Assembly (NCBI GenBank): GCA_947683425.1
Contig: CANTUQ010000020.1
Coordinates: 6,451,001-6,515,000 of the forward strand
DNA length: 64,000 nt
Direction: 5' to 3'
Source of the DNA: Excoecaria cochinchinensis
Lineage: Eukaryota; Streptophyta; Magnoliopsida; Malpighiales; Euphorbiaceae
The notes under the pieces are model-generated. The model saw only the letters and a program-made list of their open reading frames with translations, did not search any database and was not told the origin of the DNA. Positions 22,727 through 32,783 of the stretch are shown here, in pieces; within the stretch, counting starts at the first letter, position 1, and each line of letters opens with the position of its first letter. The position numbers and the translations under genes are program-made.

Positions 22727-23815
22727 TCATGGTGAAGGTGGAGGTGATGGAACCACAAATCCAGCTTGTGTGATAAAGTTATCAAACTTGTACTCCAACC
22801 GCTTTTGACGTTGTGCTATAGAGGAAAGCTGATCTTGCATATCAGATAACATCATTGGTATGTTATGGCTAGATGAACCAACATCAGGGGCATCAGCCAC
22901 ATCTGCTAGAACATCTGGCAGAATTTCATCTTCACTTGCCCCCGCATCACCACCCTCTTCTGCTTGTGCTTCTACTTGTGGCTCAGAAGGTCCAGGAATA
23001 TCCCTCCAACTTGATCGAGCATGATGTGGAATTTTCTGAAAATTATTACTAACCCTCTCTCCACGCACCAACACATGCTTAGTAAAATAAAGGCAAGAAA
23101 AAACTCGATAGTATGCATTTAAATCCACATTTAAATTCCTTGCAATACTAGAAATAACATGCCCATGAGTTAAAGGTGAATCGTGCTTATTAACACATTG
23201 CAACAATTGAGTAACTATCCAATAAGGCCAACATACATCCTTACGTTTATGTACACACCACATCAAAAATAATTCATGATATGAAACTCTGTTAAATTCA
23301 GACCTATTAAAAACTAGAGAAGCTAAACCCTATGCAAAATCCAATATCTCAAATCTTTAATAAACATAGACTTAGCATCTCTAGCCCTGTAAGGTGTTGG
23401 CAAATCAGTTAAAAAGTTCCAAAATTCATTTGGCTTAAAAGATTTAGGTGGAGCAGTTAAACCAATTTGAGAAAATCTAAACATCCTATTCATCATAAAA
23501 TAATTCAAAGTATAAGGTTTACCAGCCATCCTAAAATCCAACCAATTCTCATTATCATCATTCTTTTTCAATGTGGTGTAAAACTCTAAAACCAAATCAG
23601 GATGAACATCTTCATACATAGATGCAAATTTCAATAAGCAACAGAATCTCAACATTTCATTAACAACATCTAACATGCCAATTTGTGTAAGCAAGGAATC
23701 AAGTACCTTCATCCACCGAAAATAAGGGAAATAGAGCACCATAATGAACAGCAATATTGCCCTCTTCAGCTTCCTGCTCAACCCTTGAAGATGATGGGTT
23801 TTTGGTTCTAACCAT
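22727..23815 (-). pseudogene. Extra ORF of the Athila-like element (plant retrotransposon accessory protein)
   Basis: Starts at 23815 (MVRTKNPSSSRVEQ...), shifts frame near 23700, runs to a stop at 23323 and continues in another frame from 23266 to 22727. Recognisable parts: a segment like DLVLEFYTTLKK, then FRMAGKPYTLNYF, PLTHGHVISSIARNLNVDL, and a C-terminal acidic/Ala-rich linker followed by a coiled coil (LSDMQDQLSSIAQRQKRLEY) and a Pro-rich tail. This order resembles the plant domain annotated as 'putative plant transposon protein', found as an extra ORF in some non-autonomous Ty3/gypsy elements. Its function is unknown. It sits where pol or an env-like ORF would be expected. A Pro-rich C-terminus of the same style is at 63665-64000. 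Confidence 0.55.
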
Positions 23816-24596
23816 TGGTGATTAGTGAAATAGAGATTGAAAAAGATAGAGAGTAAAAAAAACTGGAACAGCTAACACAGAAAGAAACAAAGATGGGGGA
23901 ATTACCGAAATAAATAAAGTACCAAAATAACAAAGAATAATGAAAATGAAAATGAAATAAAAAGAACCAAGTACAGATCTCTAATACAATGGATGAAATT
24001 AACAAATCCAAACGCAGGAAAAGAAACTCCTATGGAAAGTTGATGACTGTTACTGAGAAAATGCCAAACAAAACAAAGTCTAACTAACAAAGAAGTTTAT
24101 GACAAAGATGAAAGTGGATTTAATTTAGAAACCGAGATGAACAAGAATCACGCAAACCCTGAGAAAATGGAAGATATATAAAAGTAATAGAATGTTGATA
24201 GGAAGAAAGAGAATAACGAAAGAAAAACAGGGTATAAAAGCGTGAAGAGTCTTTATAGAGGAAGAAAAAATGAAGAAGATAAAATGGCTATTGAGGGTAT
24301 TCTACTCGTGACCGGCGCTGGGGGAAATAAAACTAACAGAGAAAAATTAAGAGTCAAGTGAAATAAGGTAGATAAGGAAAAACTATGAAACGTCACGACG
24401 TTAGGGTTTTGAAATTAAATTTCCCGCTTTTAATTTTTTTATCTTGTGTTTTAAGGCTTAAATGTTAAAATTAAGTTAAGTTAATTTAAATTTAATAACA
24501 GAAATCGGAAGAAGAAGAAAACAAAATCAAATTAATAGAAAAATAATAAGTGAAATAATAAAAGAAAAGAAAAAATTTAGAAATTACGGATGCTGC
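23816..24596 (-). other. AT-rich leader upstream of the extra ORF
   Basis: No supported gene. AT-rich, with purine runs typical of an untranslated leader. May hold the signals for expressing the downstream ORF, but none can be pointed to with confidence. Confidence 0.4.
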
Positions 24597-24830
24597 ACAT
24601 TATGCTTTACGAGTCGTGAGGCATCTTCACGACTCGTGAAGCTCCTCACTTACCTAGCGACTCCGCTCACGACTCGTGAATTAACTTCACGAGTCGGATG
24701 TCCTACTAGCCTCGCTTGCTGTTGCGATCGCGATACTTGCCGCGATCGCGACAGCAACCTCAAGCGCAACCTTGTTCATTCTGTAGCGATGGCGATTATT
24801 GTCGCGCTCGCGACAGAATACAACGTCTGC
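24597..24830. repeat. CpG-rich palindromic cassette inside Athila
   Basis: ACGAGTCGTGAGG, TTCACGACTCGTGAAG, GTTGCGATCGCGATAC, GCCGCGATCGCGACAGC and GTCGCGCTCGCGACAGAA follow one another. It sits between the gag stop and the extra ORF, in the space normally filled by pol. Confidence 0.75.
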
Positions 24831-25015
24831 AAAATCCTTTTATTTTTTAAATAAAATAACACCTATTCTTACTAGTTTGACTTGTAGAACAAAAATTAAC
24901 TATATTAGTAATAGTAAAAATTAATTAACAAATTAATAGAAAATAACTTAAAATAACAAAAAACACATACAGAAAGAAAATCTAATTAAGCAACCAAAAC
25001 AAGAGAACAAAAATA

Positions 25016-26366
25016 TTATGATTTCATGTGGCCCCTAGGATTTTCTTCCGTATTACTTAGAAGAGATCCTAGACTCCTAGAAGGTAAAGAACTAGCTAAT
25101 TGTCCCAATTGAATTTCAAGATTATGAATAGAGGCTGCATGACTTTTAGTTATTTGGTCAATTTTTGCCTCAAGTTTCTGTTGATTTTCATCTTGAGCAC
25201 TCATCTTAAAAATTATCTCCTCAATGAATTTATCAATTTTTCCTTCAAATGCTCCAAATCTATCTTGTGGTTGTTGATACCCTACACCTCTTTGTTGGTT
25301 ATTATTATTATTATTACCCCATGAAAGATTTGGATGACTCCTCCAACCAGGGTTATAGGTGTTAGAATAAGAATTACCACGCCCTTGGCTTTGAATAAAA
25401 TTAACTTGTTCTTCCTTATTAACCATTCCTAAATTGCAATTGTCACTCTTATGCCCTTGTTAACCACAAACATTACATGCATTTGATGAATTACCACCCA
25501 TACTTAAACTATTAACTCTATGATTCAATGCTTCAATTTGGGCTTATAATGCAACCATAGAATCTACTGAATGTACCCCCCTAGCTAGAATTATTATACT
25601 CCCTTACTCTTTCAGGAGGCCACATACAATCATTCATTGACATTTCCTCCAATAGTTCAAATGCTGCTTCAGTTGTTTTTCTCATCAAGGATCCACCAGT
25701 TGCAGCATCTATTGTACCTCTTGTAGTTGGGTTAACACCATTGTAGAAGGTTTGCATTAAGAGCTCTCTTGGAAGGTTATGGTGAGGACACATTCTTTGC
25801 AATTCTTTGAACCTTTCCCAAGCCTCATACAAAGATTCATTGTCATTTTGAACAAATGTAGTGATATCCTTTATGATTTTGGCTGTTTTAGCCAAAGGAA
25901 AATATTTGGATAAAAATGCTTGGGCCAATTGGTCCCAAGTAGTAATTGATCCCCTTGCTAGTGAATTCAACCAATCTTTGGCCTTATCTTTTAAAGTGAA
26001 AGGGAAAAGCCTAAGTTTGATTGCATCAGCCGACACACCATTAATCTTAAAGGTATCACATATTTCAAGAAAATTTGCCAAATGAGCATTAGGAACCTCA
26101 TTTGCCACTATTTTGAATCATTTGTAATAAGATGGTTTAATCTCAAATTGATTTGTATTTACCGTTGGTCTTACCACTCCTTGTTGAGCACCACTCAAAG
26201 CAGGTGTGGCAAAGTCCATAAGTCTTGGCGGATTTTCTTCAGCCATGATAATTGGTCTCTTATCCTTGTTCTTTTTCTTATTGGGCTTCCGGTTACTTGA
26301 CAAAAACCTTTCAATTTCAGGATTTAAGGGTTCAAGCTCTTCTAAAGAACTCCTTGTACTAGGCAT
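25016..26366 (-). pseudogene. Athila-like gag, frameshifted
   Basis: N-terminal part 26366-26118, core 26108-25581, C-terminal part 25426-25016. Core motifs: ANFLEICDTFKINGVSADAI, LRLFPFTLKDKAKDWLNSL, YEAWERFKELQRMCPHH and TFYNGVNPTTRGTIDAATGG, all characteristic of Athila gag. The C-terminal part has YNPGWRSHPN and IHNLEIQLGQLASSLPSR, which normally lead into protease. Here a stop follows and no pol is found. Breaks: a shift near 26112, a TAG at 25581 and further stops to 25430. Gag would package RNA in virus-like particles; this copy cannot make a whole protein. Confidence 0.85.
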
Positions 26367-26493
26367 GAACTTTCAAATCCTATAAAACCAAAAACAAAAC
26401 ACAAAGTTAAACTAAACAAACTAACAAATTAAAACAAACAAAATATTGTAATCCAAAATCATAAATCAAGTTTCACAATGGCAAAATCAACAT

Positions 26494-26511
26494 TCCCCGG
26501 CAACTGCGCCA
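26494..26511 (-). other. Primer binding site, tRNA-Asp type
   Basis: Minus strand TGGCGCAGTTGCCGGGGA. Athila elements use the 3' end of tRNA-Asp (TGGCGCCGTTGCCGGGGA); one base differs. Confidence 0.85.
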
Positions 26512-26514
26512 AAA

Positions 26515-28038
26515 ACTTGTTGAGCATTTTCTATAGATGCTAATAACCGCAAGTATACGGTATACCGAAATAGTACTTAAGAATGTCGATCCCACGAGGA
26601 ACGTGATTTACACACTATTACTACCTAATTTTAACTTTGTTTACAATGATAAATTAATGGAAAAGTGATTTTAAACTACCTTAACAAATGAACCAATGAA
26701 GCCTAGTTATGGATAATCAGAAGAAGATAAAATATATAATGAAGAACTAAAGATAATGAACTTGATTTCATTGTTCTTATCAACATTTATTCATCTTTTC
26801 ATGCAAGCCAAGTTGGAATATATTTTTAACTCACTCTCTCGACATGAATCAAAATGCCTAAAACATGCAATTAAAATTCTAACTTACAATTTTCATTAAT
26901 GAATTAAGGTTTCTAATTACATATTCCAAGAATAAAAGCCAACCTATAGCAATTATCTCAACATACCGATTTCTCAAAATACATTTTGATAATGAAATTC
27001 TATTAGATTTCAGATAAAGCAAACTTTCGAATTACTTTAACTTATAAAGATTATGCAAAAGATACTAATAGAAAATCTGCATTCAAAGACTCTTAAAGCA
27101 GATGGAATTAAAGAATGTTAATAATGAATAAATTCATTAGATTAATATTCATTAAATGTTCAGAGAAGAAATAAAAGATAAGAGATTAAGATAGGAGTCT
27201 TTCAACCCTTTTCTCAACTCTTTAAATAGATTTTCTTCTCTTTGATCTTCTTCTTCAAAACATGAAAACTAACTAAGAAAATTAACTAGTGAAAAGAAAC
27301 GGTTTAACTAAAATACAGAAAATTACTTAATAATCATCATCCTATTTTACAGCTAACGTTATATATTTATAGAATACTAAGAGTTATGTCCTTTGGAGAT
27401 GCCCCTTGCAAATGGTTGCAAAGATTGATGAAGTTAGGTGCCCCTTCAGATGACTTTTCAAGAGAAGCTGCTCCAACAGTCACTTCTGTCGTGATCGCAA
27501 GAATATTGCGCTCGCGATAGAACGCGGATTTGGCTTTTCCCTTTTCTCTTTTCTTCTTTCGCTTTTCTTCTTCTCTCTAGCCACTCACTAGTCGCAACCT
27601 CCCATCACGTGTCGTGACTTCGCGAGTGCGTCGTGACCGGTGCTCACATCTCGCCTTCTCTTCCTTTTCTCTTTTCTTTTCTCCCTGTGCTTGGCCTCTC
27701 TGTGTCATCACGAGTCGTGATGGTCTTTCACGACTCGTGACCTTACTTCCTCAGCTCCTCTTCTTTTCCTCCTTTCCTCTGCGTTCTTCTTCGCCGGTCA
27801 CAACTCGTGATCTAGCATCACTAGTCGTGACCTTTCTCTGCTCTCGTGATCCTCTCCACATATATGCTTCTTCTCTTCATTTTTCACCTAAAAACACCAG
27901 TAAACACAAAAACACACAGCTAATACAAATAAACATAAACTAACACATATAACATCAAATATACACACAATTACATGATTAATTTCATAAATGCATAGAA
28001 AACATATACTAAATTATACCTCAATTAAGCTCCTATCA
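26515..28038 (-). mobile_element. Athila-like 5' LTR
   Basis: About 1.5 kb from TGATAGGAGC (28038, minus) to the PBS. It is complete, unlike the 3' LTR. It holds a CpG cassette (27485-27850). The right flank 28039 onward is Tekay-like gag, so Athila inserted into that gene. The last few bases before the PBS (about 26512-26520) are not certain. Confidence 0.85.
27485..27850. repeat. CpG-rich palindromic cassette (Athila 5' LTR)
   Basis: Units such as CTTCTGTCGTGATCGCAAGA, TATTGCGCTCGCGATAGAA, CACGAGTCGTGATGG and TCACGACTCGTGACC. It lies about 190-550 bp from the LTR start. Confidence 0.75.
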
Positions 28039-28519
28039 GTGAGCTTCTTACACGTGCCCCAATGAAACTCCTCGCAGTACTCACACTTCGGCATGGTGCT
28101 ACCCTTACTAGAAAGTGCCAATACACTTCCTTTGGGTTCTTGCACATAACCCGATCCTCGGGTAACCTAGCCACTCACTGTATCTCGGGCTCTTTTACCA
28201 CTCAGCACACTACTATATGTTACTTTTCTCTTCTATTCCTTTCTCTGCTTAATCATTTCAGATTCCTCTAACTTCATTGCTATCGAAACCAATTGGTAGT
28301 AACTTACTGAATGCATCACAGCCATGGACGATAAAGGCCCTCTAATGCTTTCTCTTAAACCGTCCTCAAATTATCTGCACTTAAACTCTTCTGTTAACAA
28401 CAAATCAGGCACATACTTACTCAATCTGCTAAATTCTTTCTCATATTCACCCACAAACATATTCTTTTGTTTAAGACGTACAAAATCCTTCCATTTCGCC
28501 TTTCTATATGCCTTAGTGA

Positions 28520-28524
28520 CATAC
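28520..28524. repeat. TSD CATAC (left) of solo LTR O2
   Basis: Matches CATAC at 31214-31218 exactly. In the related gag at 55650 the corresponding place is uninterrupted. Confidence 0.9.
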
Positions 28525-28754
28525 TATAGACACTAGGTCCTGAGGTAGCCCAGATCAGAGTTATCCAATGATGATAAGAGGCCTACTCACAGGCAAAAAC
28601 GTTAAAAGTGATGATTTCCTAGTCAAATTTGCATTTTAGAATGAAAAATAAAAAATAATTAAAAAATATTTTGAAAACTAGATTTGAAAAATGGGGTTTA
28701 GAAATTATAGTATTTTTTAGTTAATTTTAAAAAAATAAAAAAAATATTTTCTTC

Positions 28755-28852
28755 GAATGTCGACGCGCGCTGCGTGGCGTCCGCGCGCGGCGACCAACAC
28801 CCGTCGCGTACGCCGACGGGCTTCGGTCACCCCTGTTCCGTCGCAAATCGCC
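28755..28852. other. GC island of Tat LTR O2
   Basis: CpG-rich block (GTCGACGCGCGCTGCGTGG, CGTCGCGTACGCCGACGGGC) starting 230 bp from the LTR start. Confidence 0.7.
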
Positions 28853-29040
28853 ATAAATTAGTTTTTTTCGGATTTTAGGCCTAAAATTTGATTTTTTTAT
28901 CCCTTTTTTTTAGGTTTTTAGTGATTTTTTCCATTTTTAAATTTTGAAAAAAAAAGATTTGATTTAATTGGATTTTTTCTTCTTAATTAATGGCTTTTTC
29001 CTATTTTCTTCATATAAAAAGAAAATGATGGAAAGAGGAA

Positions 29041-29070
29041 GGGGGGGGGGTGGGGGGGGGGGGGGGGGGG
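29041..29070. repeat. Thirty-base G tract
   Basis: Ten G, one T, then nineteen G. It could form a G-quadruplex, but length errors are common at such runs. Confidence 0.8.
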
Positions 29071-30420
29071 ATTTCTTTAGGGTTTTTTAGGTTTTCTCCT
29101 CTTTTTTATCTCAAAACTTCTCTCTAGGTTTTCCCCTAAATAAAATAAAAATTTTAGTTCTTCCACTTCTTTTTTTTAATGGAATTTCTTCTAAAACATT
29201 TTTTAGAAGGAGTTTTGTTGTTGGAAAATTAATTTTGTGACAAAATAAAGTGATTATTTGTTCTCAAAATTCAATTTTCTTACTCTTTTTTATTACATAT
29301 TTTTTTTTCATTTAAGTTTTATAAAGATTCTGATATTGAGTTTTTTTTATGAAAAAAAGGTGGATTTTGAGGCAAACAAAATAATGGTTTGTTTTTATAA
29401 TCCAGTTTTCATTTGATTTTCTAAAAAAAAGTTTTTTTCCATAAAATAATTTTTTCTTGAGACAAACAAAAATCATTGTTTGCTCTTGAGAACATTTTTA
29501 TTTTTTAATCAATAAAAATTATTTTTTAAACAAAGAAATTCATTTTTTTCTTGCTATTTTTTATTTTCTTTCATTATTTTTAATCAAATTTTCTCTTTTG
29601 GAATAAAATTCCAATTTTTTCTAATCTTTAATTCTAATTTTGCAAAATAAAGCAAGGAAATCAATCTATTTTTTTTCCCTCATCGAATCCGAACTCTGAG
29701 GGTAAATATTCTGGGTCTAATCTCATTTTTTTGTTTTTCTTCTATTCATTTTTGTTTCTATTCAATTGATTAATATGTATATTTTTATTGTTTTTATTTA
29801 TTTATTCTATTGTTTGTATATTTGTCTTGTTAAATATGTTTATAGATTATTTTTCTAACATGTAATTAATTTATTTTTTCTTTGATTCCTCATTATTTTA
29901 ACATCTAATTAATTAACTTACTTTGATTTTCTTTGCCATTTAATAATATTATGGTAATCTTGATAATATGTAAATAGTTAATTTAATTAAATCAATCTTG
30001 TATTTTTAATTCCTTTCATTACCCACACTTATGTGTTTTTATCCTTTTTATTTATTCGTTTTACTCACTTGATGGCTTAATAAATATTTTTGTTAGTTTT
30101 ATTTATTTAATTTAATTTGATTGATCCATTCCATTTTATTGTATTTTATTCGATTTGACTTAATTACTAACTTTAATTTTTTTTCCTTTTGTCTATAATC
30201 TTGCCCTTTTTTTTATTTGAGCATTGTCCATGAACGAAGATGCGAGATCGAGTGATTAGGAATCTCACTTTGATTTGCACATTAAATTCCTCATTTTCCT
30301 TTATTTCGATTTATTTGTCTTATTTGTGTATTTATGTAAAATTGTTTATTTTTATGCACGTTTAAAAGAAAATCACTAAAAATATTTTTATTAATAAATT
30401 GAGTCTTTTCTGATAAAAAT

Positions 30421-30511
30421 GGGACCAATGTCCTAATTTCTCCATCCAAAATAAAAAGTGTCACACCAAAATTGTTTTATAATAAATATGCATGCGAGGA
30501 CCAATGTCCTC
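30421..30511 (+). promoter_or_regulatory. Paired CCAATG-loop hairpins (O2)
   Basis: GGGACCAATGTCC and GAGGACCAATGTCCTC, 62 bp apart. Equivalent pairs are at 34988-35077, 43275-43427, 61118-61032 (minus) and 4962-4800 (minus), with compensating changes in the stems. Confidence 0.6.
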
Positions 30512-30778
30512 ATCTTTAATGTATATCTTAATTTATGTATGAATCTCTTACAATTTATAATGGGTTGTATTTCGCCCCTAATATTGTTGTAATTTATTTT
30601 GCACACTTTATTTTAATTATGCTTTATTTACTGCCTCCCCTGAATGGACAATCTGAGCTTTAATTTAAACTGCACCCAATTGAATGAGGAAAGGGATAAA
30701 ACGCTAAATTCAAAATTCAATTACAAAATTAGCCAAGGTAATGAATAAATGGGAAGTCCCGAACCTTCTCTGGTCTTT

Positions 30779-31100
30779 GGGCTCAACGAGGTGAGAGGGC
30801 CATCTCAATCTTCTATTGGGATGGGGCCTCCAAGACACCTCTTGTGTCCCGTAAAAGGCTCAAAATTGCATAGTCCTAGACGCCACGAGGCGAGCATCCT
30901 AGTGTTCTATTAGGGTGGATGCCTCTAAGACACCTCTGGTTTGCCCAAGCAAGAGACTAGAGGACCATCCTATCATTAGGGTGGAAGCCTCCAAGAAACC
31001 TCCGGCTTGCTTATAATGGACATAGCAGCGCTGTCTTAGGCTCATTGAGGCTAGACGACCTTTCCCAATGTTCTATTGGGTGGCGACTCCAATAAACCTC
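30779..31100 (+). repeat. Degenerate ~100-bp repeats at the 3' end of O2
   Basis: Four related units with CCAATGTTCTATTGGG or a variant, and CCTCCAAGACACCTC. The last carries TGGCGACTCC, the first ten bases of the Tat PBS. The same block is in O3 (35330-35570), O4 (43740-43935), O5 (60540-60790) and O1 (4210-4440). Confidence 0.7.
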
Positions 31101-31213
31101 CTTGTTGCCCAAAATGGACGCACTTGTAGCTTCTTATAAGTTTTTATGAACCTCATCCCAAAAGCCCTGAAAGCGAGCGATTCGAGGCACCTCGGGGTTC
31201 GGCGCGCGTCACA

Positions 31214-31218
31214 CATAC
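31214..31218. repeat. TSD CATAC (right) of solo LTR O2
   Basis: Exact partner of 28520-28524. Confidence 0.9.
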
Positions 31219-31742
31219 CTCTTCTCAAATTCTTGGACAAAATATTCCCAAGTTGTCTCAATAAGTTGCTGGGGATTCCTCAATACCAGCTTCCACCAAT
31301 CATAAGCTGGACCTTGCAGTAGAGATACTGCGCAGGTCACCCTCTAATCCTGACAGCTTATCTCTTGAAGTATCCTTCCCGTCTTCTCGAACCAATACTC
31401 AGCCAAATTCAATTTATGCATAGTCGTACCATTAAATTCCTCTGTCCCTCTCCTTCTAATAAGATTTATTGGGGCCTTAGGGGCAGTCAACCTTTCAATT
31501 AAATGCATTAATCCTTGCATCAATACTGGATCACCTTGAGATAGACCCATACCTTCAGCTTGAGGTCTCTCAGGTGCAGGCCGATTAACCCTCACTGGAT
31601 TAACACTACCCGTTATCTCACCTATCTCTTCGCTCAGATCAGACTCCATCTATACTCTACACAAGACAACATCTGCATTAGGCAACGACTCTAGACAGAC
31701 TCACATACATCTAAACATCTTATAGTCCTGAACCATCAACCT

Positions 31743-31755
31743 GGCTCTGATACCA
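31743..31755 (-). other. Primer binding site of the outer Tekay-like element
   Basis: Minus strand TGGTATCAGAGCC (initiator-Met tRNA), five bases after the end of LTR T5. Confidence 0.9.
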
Positions 31756-32136
31756 CTACTTATAACACCCTAATACCCCTCGAAAGGAATATCGGGCTGC
31801 CACACAGACAAATACGCATACATAAACACTCATGCATAAATAAAGTAGAAGCATACCAAAACATACATATACCAAAACATACATAAACATACTATAAGCG
31901 AAAACATCATAAAATCGGGCATACTTGTATTAATAACCTTACAAATGTATACATTCAAAAGATTATCACTCTTATATTACATGATCCAAAAGCCATATAT
32001 TAACAATTACAAACATTCTCTTAATATAACACATTAAAAGATCATTACAAAAAGAATTATAAACAAAAGAAAACTCCATTACAACTCTTAGTGGCTAGAA
32101 GATGGAAGACTCTCGAAACCGAACCGAACCTAAATA

Positions 32137-32189
32137 CCTACACGGGAAAAACACCCGTGTTAAGTGATAGCGCGTAGTAGGAATATACA
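32137..32189 (-). promoter_or_regulatory. Paired stem-loop with acceptor-like TAG/GT (T5)
   Basis: Stem 2 is intact (CACGGG...CCCGTG) and followed by TAG/GTATTT (intron end 32138). Stem 1 is decayed (TTAAGTGATAGCGCGTAG on the plus strand). Confidence 0.6.
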
Positions 32190-32778
32190 GAAACAAAAGA
32201 CTTCTTGCAAAGTCACAACAATACATATTTAAACATATATTCAGGCATACGCACTTGCAACATATATCAATGAGCAAGGCATAACATTAACATGAACATA
32301 ATTATCAATAACACGTCTATATCACTTACCTGTACCTTTCATGCTCACAAATATCATGTATATACTCACAACACATAACACATGCCTTTGTCACAACACT
32401 ATCATATGCATTTACTAAAGCATGTACCTAACTCGAGCATCAACATAAATGCTCAAATACACTTGATAGATCACAACTTTACATCTTCATCCATAATCAT
32501 TCAATCACTTAAACCATAGCCTAAATTCTCATTAATAGATGATACAGGTGCACTAAATACTGACTAGCAATATCAAACATTAGAGACCGAAGTCTCAAAT
32601 CACTATTTACCCGAAGGTAACAAATGCTAGACCCTTGCGGGCTAAACACTAGACCCTTACGGGCTAAATACTAGCAGCTGCAAAATATTAGCCCTTTATA
32701 AGCATGCTTATCTATCCACTACCTTGACCCTTCAGGCTTTATATATAACTATAGTCACTATATCATATACTCAAGTAA

Positions 32779-32783
32779 CCATC
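32779..32783. repeat. TSD CCATC (left) of solo LTR O3
   Basis: Matches 35662-35666. T2 has a single uninterrupted CCATCCATGATT at 8294. Confidence 0.9.

Larger units (their letters stand above)
28525..31213 (+). mobile_element. Solo Ogre/Tat-like LTR O2
   Basis: 2689 bp from TATAGACACTAGGTCC (G to A in the canonical TG) to GGCGCGCGTCACA, flanked by perfect CATAC. No internal region, so it is a solo LTR left by recombination. Landmarks: GC island 28755-28852, G-tract 29041-29070, donor-like GAGGGTAAAT 29698-29707, CCAATG hairpins 30421-30434 and 30496-30511, and U5 repeats 30779-31100 ending in a PBS-like TGGCGACTCC (31081-31090). Confidence 0.92.
28039..31649 (-). pseudogene. Tekay-like gag of the outer element, split by a solo LTR
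   Basis: The N-terminus (31649-31214) opens MESDLSEEIGEITGSVNPVR and contains EFNGTTMHKLNLAEYWFEKT. A stop and a shift follow near 31344, then the capsid core continues to EFEKR-. Solo LTR O2 (28525-31213) interrupts here and the frame picks up at 28519 (TKAYRKAKW-like) down to the first zinc knuckle CEYCEEFHWGTC at about 28100-28055, where Athila cuts in. Several stops are present. Read across the insertion it follows the same order as 48907-49080 plus 55381-55996. It would have been the capsid/nucleocapsid protein; now dead. Confidence 0.8.

Noticed and set aside
28062..28536. Plus-strand frames in this stretch
   Set aside because: They are the antisense of the Tekay-like gag, which has the recognisable knuckle on the minus strand.
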